Shown here: one piece after another, positions 58,625 to 64,000 of the stretch
How positions within the stretch are numbered: the stretch's first letter is position 1
How the letters are laid out: every line of letters begins with the position of its first letter
Assembly (NCBI GenBank): GCA_016719925.1
Contig: JADJYC010000011.1
Coordinates: forward strand, 1 to 64,000
Length of the DNA: 64,000 bases
Source: Crocinitomicaceae bacterium
Lineage (GTDB): Bacteria; Bacteroidota; Bacteroidia; Flavobacteriales_D; Crocinitomicaceae
Direction of reading: 5' to 3'
Position numbers and translations under genes: made by a program
Notes under the pieces: generated by a model
Told to the model about the DNA's origin: nothing
What the model saw: the letters and a program-made list of their open reading frames with translations, nothing else
Databases searched by the model: none

Positions 58625-59932
58625 ATGTCTGAAATAGTAGTTGGATTAGATATCGGAACCACAAAAATTGCATGCATTGTTGGCAGAAGAACAGAGCATG
58701 GTAAAATTGAAATTCTTTCTATCGGAAAAGCTGAAAGTATTGGTGTTACCCGTGGTGTTGTTTCAAACATTGAAAAGACAGTTCAGTCCATCAAGGCGGC
58801 GGTTGAAGAAGCTCAGGCAAAAATCAAAGGAGAACTGAAAGTAAGGGTGGTGAATGTTGGAATTGCCGGTCAGCACATCAGCAGTTTACAGCACCGTGGA
58901 ATGCTTACAAGACGTTCACTGGAAACTGAAATTTCTCAGTCTGATATTGACGCTTTGGTGGAAGACATGTACAAGCTGGTGGTTCAGCCGGGCGAAGAAA
59001 TTATTCACGTTCTGCCTCAGGAATATATTGTTGATCAGGAACAGGGAATCAAAGATCCGATTGGAATGTCAGGAATGAGACTGGAAGCAAATTTCCATAT
59101 CATCACCGGCCACATTGCTGCTGCAAAAAATATTAAAAAATGTGTTGACAAGGCAGGGCTTGAGGTAGATGAGATGATTCTTGAACCGCTCGCATCTTCT
59201 GAAGCAGTTTTAAGTGACGAAGAAAAAGAAGCGGGTGTGGTACTGGTAGATATTGGTGGCGGAACAACGGATATTACAATTTTTCAGGATGGTATTATCA
59301 GACATACTGCCGTCATTCCTTTTGGCGGAAATGTGATTACTGAAGATATCAAGGAAGGATGTACCATCATGAAACGGCACGCTGAATTGCTGAAGGTAAA
59401 ATTTGGTTCAGCCCTGGCCAGTGAATGCCAGGAAAATGAAGTGGTATGTATTCCGGGCTTGCGCGGACGTGAACCAAAAGAAATTTCTGTCAGAAATCTT
59501 GCTGCAATTATTCAGGCAAGAATGGAAGAAATCATTGAGCATGTTTATTATGAAATTAAAAATTCAGGTTACGAGAAAAAACTCATTGGAGGAATTGTTG
59601 TAACCGGAGGTGGTGCTCAAATGAAAAACATCACACAATTGTTTGAATACATTACCGGAATGGATGCGCGTATCGGATATCCGAATGAACATCTTGCTCC
59701 AACAACTATTGTGGAAAATGTAACCAGTCCTATGTACGCAACAGGAATTGGCCTGGTGGTAAAAGGATTCCAGGGTGCATTGAAAAATATTCAGACTACT
59801 CAGGAAACAAAAACAGAACCTGAAAAAACAGCAGATAAAACAACTGTAAAAAATCACTCCACAAAAACCAAAGGCGGTTTCTTTGATAAAATACTTTCAA
59901 AAAGCAGAACCTGGTTTGAGGAAGAGGATTAA
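58625..59932 (+). CDS. ftsA: Cell division protein FtsA
   Basis: 435 residues. Actin-like ATPase that tethers FtsZ to the membrane. Phosphate-1 loop VGLDIGTTKIACIVG, subdomain 1C (VRVVNVGIAGQHI), DIGGGTTDITIF (phosphate 2) and GIVVTGGGAQMKNI (adenosine). The C-terminal end FDKILSKSRTWFEEED is amphipathic and fits the membrane-targeting helix. Intact. A repeat separates it from ftsZ. Confidence 0.95.
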   Translation: MSEIVVGLDIGTTKIACIVGRRTEHGKIEILSIGKAESIGVTRGVVSNIEKTVQSIKAAVEEAQAKIKGELKVRVVNVGIAGQHISSLQHRGMLTRRSLETEISQSDIDALVEDMYKLVVQPGEEIIHVLPQEYIVDQEQGIKDPIGMSGMRLEANFHIITGHIAAAKNIKKCVDKAGLEVDEMILEPLASSEAVLSDEEKEAGVVLVDIGGGTTDITIFQDGIIRHTAVIPFGGNVITEDIKEGCTIMKRHAELLKVKFGSALASECQENEVVCIPGLRGREPKEISVRNLAAIIQARMEEIIEHVYYEIKNSGYEKKLIGGIVVTGGGAQMKNITQLFEYITGMDARIGYPNEHLAPTTIVENVTSPMYATGIGLVVKGFQGALKNIQTTQETKTEPEKTADKTTVKNHSTKTKGGFFDKILSKSRTWFEEED

Positions 59933-60046
59933 ATAAGGTATTAGGCAAAAGCCATTCGCCATGTGGGAGAACAATTCTACTTCTGGTTAATGGCTCATGG
60001 CATTTGCCTAAAAAAAAATAATAACCGGTCCGGTGGGCCACCAAAA
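59933..60046. repeat. Stem-loop repeat between ftsA and ftsZ
   Basis: taggcaaaagccat (59942-59955) pairs with atggcatttgccta (59997-60010), with an inner agccatt/aatggct pair. Same family as the repeat before ftsL. Confidence 0.65.
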
Positions 60047-61693
60047 ATGAAGTATATGGAATTTGACATGCCAAAAGATCAATCTTCAATTATTAAAGTA
60101 GTTGGAGTAGGAGGCGGAGGAAGCAACGCGGTGAATCACATGTTTAATCAGGGAATTAAAGGTGTTGATTTTGTTGTTTGCAATACAGATCAGCAAGCGC
60201 TTGATATGAGTCAGGTGCCGGTAAAAATTCAATTAGGCGCAAGTCTGACTGAAGGACGTGGTGCAGGAGCAATTCCTGAAATTGGTAAAAATGCTGCCAT
60301 TGAAAATATCGATGATATCCGCAGTTTTCTTTCTAAAGGAACTAAAATGGTTTTCATTACTGCAGGTATGGGCGGTGGTACCGGAACAGGTGCTGCGCCG
60401 GTAATAGCAAGAGTTGCAAAAGAACTGGATATTCTCACTGTTGGTATTGTAACTGTTCCATTTGCATTTGAAGGAAAGAAAAGAAAACAACAGGCTGAAG
60501 ATGGTTTGCAGGAAATGCGCGAAAGTGTTGATACACTTTTGATCATCAACAATGATCGTTTGCGTGAAATGTATGGAAATCTTTCCTTAGGAAGTGCATT
60601 TGCCCAGGCAGATAACGTACTTGCAATTGCGGCCAAAGGAATTGCTGAGGTAATTTCTGTTACTGGTTTGATCAACGTCGATTTCAATGATGTAAATACG
60701 GTAATGAAAAACAGCGGTGTTGCTATCATGGGATCAGCAACTGCTGAAGGTGAACAAAGAGCGATTGAAGCTGTTAAAAATGCGTTGTCATCTCCGTTAT
60801 TAAATGACAATGATATTCGCGGTGCCAAATATGTATTACTGAATATTACTTATGGTAATAAAGAAATTCTGATGGATGAAATCGGAATTATTACAGACTA
60901 TATTCAGGAAGAAGCTGGTTCAACTGCTGATGTAATCTGGGGACATGGATTTGATGAATCACTGGGTGACTCAATCAGTCTGACATTGATTGCTACGGGA
61001 TTTAATTCTTCAGAGATTACGGGATTTGAAAAGGCAGCTGAAAAAACGGTGATGAATCTGGAAGACACTACGATTCCAACCATGATTACACAACCAATTG
61101 AATCACCCGTTTCAGTAACAGAAACTTTTATTGCTGAAGAAAAAGTTGAATCATTTACAATTGAAACCCCAATTGCTCAGGAAGAAGAAGAACAACCTTA
61201 TCTGAAAATAAAAGAAGAGTCAGAAACTCAAACTGAAATTGACTGGAATTTTACGTCAGAGTCACTTACTTCATCTGAATCAGAAATTAAATTTGAATCA
61301 GAATCATCTGACGGGTTTGTTGCAAAATCAAATGATGAAGACGAGAAAGAATCTGTAATTCGTCATATGCTGACAGATGATCTGGATGAACGCGCAGATG
61401 AATCAGATGATCTTCAGACAAAAACACCGCTTTCTCTGGAAGAACAACAAAAGAGAACCAAAGAAAGAATGGACAGAATTCAGTCTTACACATCCAAACT
61501 GAAAACTTCTTCTGGTCTTTCTGATCTTGAAAAAGAACCAGCTTATAAAAGAAAGAATATTATCATGAATGACGTGCCTCATTCTTCAGAAGAGCAAATG
61601 AGCAAATTCACTTTGTCTGAAGAAACAGAGGAAGGAAAACGCAAATTCGGATTAAAAGAAAACAATTCTTTTTTACACGATAATGTCGACTAA
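60047..61693 (+). CDS. ftsZ: Cell division protein FtsZ
   Basis: 549 residues from ATG 60047 (MKYMEFDMPKDQSSIIKVVGVGGGGSNAVN); the open frame reaches 59963 but those 28 codons are in the repeat. GTP-binding loop GGGTGTG (residues 109-115), VNVDFNDVN-like NVDFNDVNTVMKN (T7/synergy region). After the globular part (about 330 residues) comes an acidic linker of about 200 residues and a C-terminal tail FGLKENNSFLHDNVD, the FtsA-binding type of tail in this phylum. Confidence 0.96.
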   Translation: MKYMEFDMPKDQSSIIKVVGVGGGGSNAVNHMFNQGIKGVDFVVCNTDQQALDMSQVPVKIQLGASLTEGRGAGAIPEIGKNAAIENIDDIRSFLSKGTKMVFITAGMGGGTGTGAAPVIARVAKELDILTVGIVTVPFAFEGKKRKQQAEDGLQEMRESVDTLLIINNDRLREMYGNLSLGSAFAQADNVLAIAAKGIAEVISVTGLINVDFNDVNTVMKNSGVAIMGSATAEGEQRAIEAVKNALSSPLLNDNDIRGAKYVLLNITYGNKEILMDEIGIITDYIQEEAGSTADVIWGHGFDESLGDSISLTLIATGFNSSEITGFEKAAEKTVMNLEDTTIPTMITQPIESPVSVTETFIAEEKVESFTIETPIAQEEEEQPYLKIKEESETQTEIDWNFTSESLTSSESEIKFESESSDGFVAKSNDEDEKESVIRHMLTDDLDERADESDDLQTKTPLSLEEQQKRTKERMDRIQSYTSKLKTSSGLSDLEKEPAYKRKNIIMNDVPHSSEEQMSKFTLSEETEEGKRKFGLKENNSFLHDNVD

Positions 61694-61810
61694 GAAAAAA
61701 ACCTATGCTGTTATCAGCTTGTTTCATCCGGTAGATAAGCCACTGGTGATGACAGGAAGATAACCTCGACTGATAATTAAGAGTCGAAAGACGATTTTTT
61801 ATATCCGGAA

Positions 61811-61839
61811 AATACCCGCCTTGTGACGGGTATTTTTTG
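61811..61839 (+). terminator. Terminator of the dcw cluster
   Basis: Perfect 8-bp stem aatacccg/cgggtatt, loop ccttgtga, then T run. It ends the ftsZ transcript. Confidence 0.85.
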
Positions 61840-61883
61840 TTTTCAGGGTTTTCTGTACTTTTGATGATCTAAATTATAATTAT

Positions 61884-62330
61884 ATGTCTTTAACTGAAAA
61901 AATCAACAACGATATAAAAGAAGCCATGAAGGCCCGTGAAACGGAAAAACTGAATGCGCTGCGTGATATTAAAGCAAAACTGCTGCTGGAGGCAACAAGT
62001 GGTGCTGGAGGAGTTTCTGAAGAAGCTGAAAATAAAATTGTGATCAAATTACACAAGCAGAGAATGGAGGCTTACGATATTTTCAAACAGCAGGGAAGAA
62101 ATGATCTGGCAGAACCGGAATTATTTCAGGCAAAAATTATTGAAGGATATCTGCCTAAAATGATGAGTGAAGATGAAATCAGAAATGCCGTGCGTGAAAA
62201 AATTGCTGCTGTCGGGGCTTCAGGTCCACAGGATCTTCCAAAGGTGATGGGACCGATTATGGGACAACTGAATGGAAAAGCAGACGGAAAAATAATCTCT
62301 GAAATAGTCAAACAGGAATTGAATAAATAA
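61884..62330 (+). CDS. GatB/YqeY domain protein
   Basis: 148 residues, the usual size. The family shares the tRNA-binding helical tail of GatB, but its own role is not fixed; it probably acts on aminoacyl-tRNA. Pattern ALRDIKAKLLLEATSG, KQRMEAYDIFKQQGRNDLAE, EGYLPKMMSEDEI, LPKVMGPIMGQLNGKADGKIISEIVK. TACTTTTG at 61856-61863 could be the -7 box. Confidence 0.9.
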   Translation: MSLTEKINNDIKEAMKARETEKLNALRDIKAKLLLEATSGAGGVSEEAENKIVIKLHKQRMEAYDIFKQQGRNDLAEPELFQAKIIEGYLPKMMSEDEIRNAVREKIAAVGASGPQDLPKVMGPIMGQLNGKADGKIISEIVKQELNK

Positions 62331-62338
62331 GAAAACAG

Positions 62339-62363
62339 AAAATCAGCTCCGGCTGATTTTTTT
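62339..62363 (+). terminator. Terminator after the YqeY gene
   Basis: Stem aaaatcagc/gctgatttt (62339-62347 with 62352-62360), loop tccg, then T run. The opposite-strand gene ends at 62362, so it may serve both. Confidence 0.8.
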
Positions 62364-62785
62364 ATGCCCTTATTAAATCAGATGCATTTTTAATATCACA
62401 TCCGAAAACAAAAATCCGGATACGCATATCTGTTAGACCGCCAAACGGTATTTCATCCGTTTCAAATGAAATGTTTCTGCGTTTTAATTCAGTTGTGATT
62501 TTTTCAGCATCTGTTTTCTCTCTTACCATAGCAAGCAAATGACGGTTGGCATACTTATCTGATTTAATCTGGATAAAATGCAAAATCAACGGCTTCTTTT
62601 TCAGAATTAAATTTTTTCAAATCATTGTGCTGACCTCTTTCAGTAAAGTACCAGATATAATGTTCATTTTCTTTTTTTAATCCGAATCCTTCATAGATGT
62701 TTCTGCTGCCTATAGCGTATGAATCTGCATAGCAGTTTTCATTCAACCAGTATTCAAGATCAGATATGGTGTTGATTGAATTCAA
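62362..62785 (-). CDS. Unknown small cytoplasmic protein, one frameshift
   Basis: Pieces 62564-62785 and 62362-62589 join into about 140 residues (...KEAVDFAFY then QIKSDKYANRHLLAMV). No family recognised. The first half has aromatic, charged segments (IYEGFGLKKENEHYIWYF); the second ends DMRIRIFVFGCDIKNASDLIRA. No signal peptide. The break is near 62575. Confidence 0.5.
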
Positions 62786-62851
62786 ATTAGCTTTTCATTA
62801 ATTTTCCAGATTATTGAAGACCATTCTTTCAGTTTTCCGAAAAGTTTAGTG

Positions 62852-63424
62852 TCAACCGATTTTCTTTTTAATTTTTTTCGCTTGTTTAGCGCTCATTGGA
62901 GTGTATATCCAGAAATTAGCAATCAGACCGTCATCCACATTCACTGAAATACCCTTTTCAAGAAAGTAATAGATGGTTGAACTTTCTCGTTCTTTTCTAA
63001 GTGTTGGTTTTCCCAAATAATTCAGCATTTCAGAAAATCCGTCCCCCAGTTTGATTTTACCATCGAGTACAATATTCTCTTTTGGTACTTCACTCTCCAT
63101 ATACGCTGAAACTGTAATATAAATGGCTTTCTCATCTTTCATAAAAACTTTCCAGACATAAAAATTGTTTGATGGGAAAATCAGCAAATAATCGAAGTTG
63201 AGTACAAACGGCATTTCTTTAGCGGTGTTGTATCCGCCATCCTCCCACATTGCCCGTTCATTAGTCATGGTAACTTCCTCTTCCGGTTCACCAAGTGTTT
63301 CAATGATCCCGGATTTTGACATGCCAATATGCAAATTGTCAAATCCGTATCCAGCTTTGAAATTGTATTGGGCATGAAGTGTTAAAGAAACGATCGTGAT
63401 GAGTGATAAAAAAGTTGATTTCAT
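62852..63424 (-). CDS. Unknown secreted protein
   Basis: 190 residues, intact. Signal peptide MKSTFLSLITIVSLTLHAQ. The start of the mature part (FDNLHIGMSKSGIIETLGEPEEEV) has the LGEP-type turn that is common in SmpA/BamE-like small domains, but I do not claim that family. It ends lysine-rich (SAKQAKKIKKKIG). The repeats at 63430-63740 lie upstream of it. Confidence 0.6.
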   Translation of the reverse strand: MKSTFLSLITIVSLTLHAQYNFKAGYGFDNLHIGMSKSGIIETLGEPEEEVTMTNERAMWEDGGYNTAKEMPFVLNFDYLLIFPSNNFYVWKVFMKDEKAIYITVSAYMESEVPKENIVLDGKIKLGDGFSEMLNYLGKPTLRKERESSTIYYFLEKGISVNVDDGLIANFWIYTPMSAKQAKKIKKKIG

Positions 63425-63745
63425 TGTTTATTAGTTTATAGTTGATGAGTTGATAAGTTGAATGTTGTATGTTTTTAGTTGAAAAGTTTCCACTGGAGAC
63501 TGAGCGAAGTTGAAGGTTGAATGTTTTTAGTTGATCAGTTTATAGTTGATGAGATTAATTTGATTTTAATTCCAGACTCAAACCTTGTTCTGTCCTTTGT
63601 CCTTTGCCCTTTGTCCTTTGCCCTTTGCCCTTTGTCCTTTGTATTTAAAAAATCCTAAAGGTCTAAATTCCTAAAATCAAAAAGCGATGCTTTTCCCTTT
63701 GTCCTTAGCCCTCTGTCCTTAGCCCTTAGCCCTCTGCCCTCTGTC
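63425..63745. repeat. Repeat-rich intergenic region
   Basis: Two types: a repeated gtttatagttgatgag unit (63431-63445 and 63539-63555), and tandem heptamers cctttgtcctttgcccttt at 63592-63643 and, as cttagcccttagccctct, at 63700-63745. The heptamers recur at 29,384-29,422. Confidence 0.6.
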
Positions 63746-63746
63746 C

Positions 63747-64000
63747 TCAAAAAACAACAGTCCAGCTCATCTCACTTTCATTCCCTTTAGAATCTTTTGC
63801 AATCACTCTCAGTTTATTGTTTCCTGTTCTCAGAATGGGTTTACTTCTTTCGTTTATCGGAATAACATATTTTCCTTCTCTGCGGTGATATTCCATTAAA
63901 ATCCATTTTCCGTTGAGGTAGGCTTTGTAAGAATTCACTCCGGATAAATTATCGGTAATTTCAAGCTGCAGATTTCTGAATTTGGTAATTATTTTCCCTT
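63747..64000 (-). CDS. C-terminal end of an M23-family peptidase, partial
   Basis: The visible 84 residues read DNLSGVNSYKAYLNGKWILMEY and GNNKLRVIAKDSKGNESEMSWTVVF, an Ig-like tail typical of Bacteroidota M23 peptidases (the metallopeptidase domain itself is beyond the window edge). M23 enzymes cut peptidoglycan cross-links. The call rests on the tail only. Confidence 0.55.
   Translation of the reverse strand, partial: GKIITKFRNLQLEITDNLSGVNSYKAYLNGKWILMEYHRREGKYVIPINERSKPILRTGNNKLRVIAKDSKGNESEMSWTVVF

Noticed and set aside
63592..63745. CRISPR-like array
   Set aside because: The units are only seven bases, degenerate and without spacers, so this is a simple tandem repeat. No cas genes or true arrays are present in the window.

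Overview
The window is a chromosomal segment from a member of the Bacteroidota, probably Flavobacteriales or a close relative; I cannot name a genus. The signs are promoters of the TTTG-N19-TAnnTTTG type, secreted proteins with type IX secretion (T9SS) tail domains, Y_Y_Y/regulator-propeller sensors joined to SpoIIE phosphatases, a Bacteroidota-style MraY and FtsZ, and low GC content.

Bases 1-23,530 are accessory. A broken GmrSD-type restriction gene (DUF262-DUF1524-DUF4268) runs off the left edge. It is followed by a YgjP-like metallopeptidase fragment, an unknown membrane protein and a small PD-(D/E)XK nuclease candidate. From 5.0 to 23.5 kb, on the minus strand, lies an array built by duplication: two exported beta-propeller/caspase proteins (5.4-8.2 and 9.4-13.1 kb), each preceded by an overlapping gene and followed by a leftover SpoIIE 3' end, then a WG-repeat protein and two large propeller-Y_Y_Y-SpoIIE phosphatase genes. 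One phosphatase gene is cut by a 1,266-bp IS3-family element with a clean AGAA target duplication. A three-gene HipBST-type toxin-antitoxin operon (23.8-25.3 kb) follows, then a short island of unknown genes ending at a tRNA-Asp gene.

Bases 28-46 kb mix housekeeping and secreted functions: DUF58 protein, zinc-ribbon protein, YidD, a GxxExxY gene embedded in repeats, an MsbA-like ABC exporter, a DUF3137 protein, tRNA-Leu(CAA), a very large FG-GAP/T9SS protein, an M4 metalloprotease with a T9SS tail, an MFS transporter and a DUF4920 lipoprotein.

Bases 46-61.7 kb hold a complete division and cell-wall (dcw) cluster, all on the plus strand: mraZ-rsmH-ftsL-ftsI-murE-mraY-murD-ftsW-murG-murC-ftsQ-ftsA-ftsZ. 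Together these genes make lipid II, polymerise it at the septum and assemble the divisome. The cluster is tightly coupled by overlaps and interrupted by three repeat or palindrome inserts. A YqeY-family gene, two small unknown genes and the 3' end of an M23 peptidase gene close the window.

A warning applies throughout. Many genes are broken by single-base frameshifts, often at homopolymer runs, including essential ones (murD, ftsW, murG, murC, ftsL). Most are therefore probably base-call errors, not real mutations. I give whole-gene spans and list the frame pieces in the evidence. Frameshifts are denser in the first 24 kb, where real decay may also occur.
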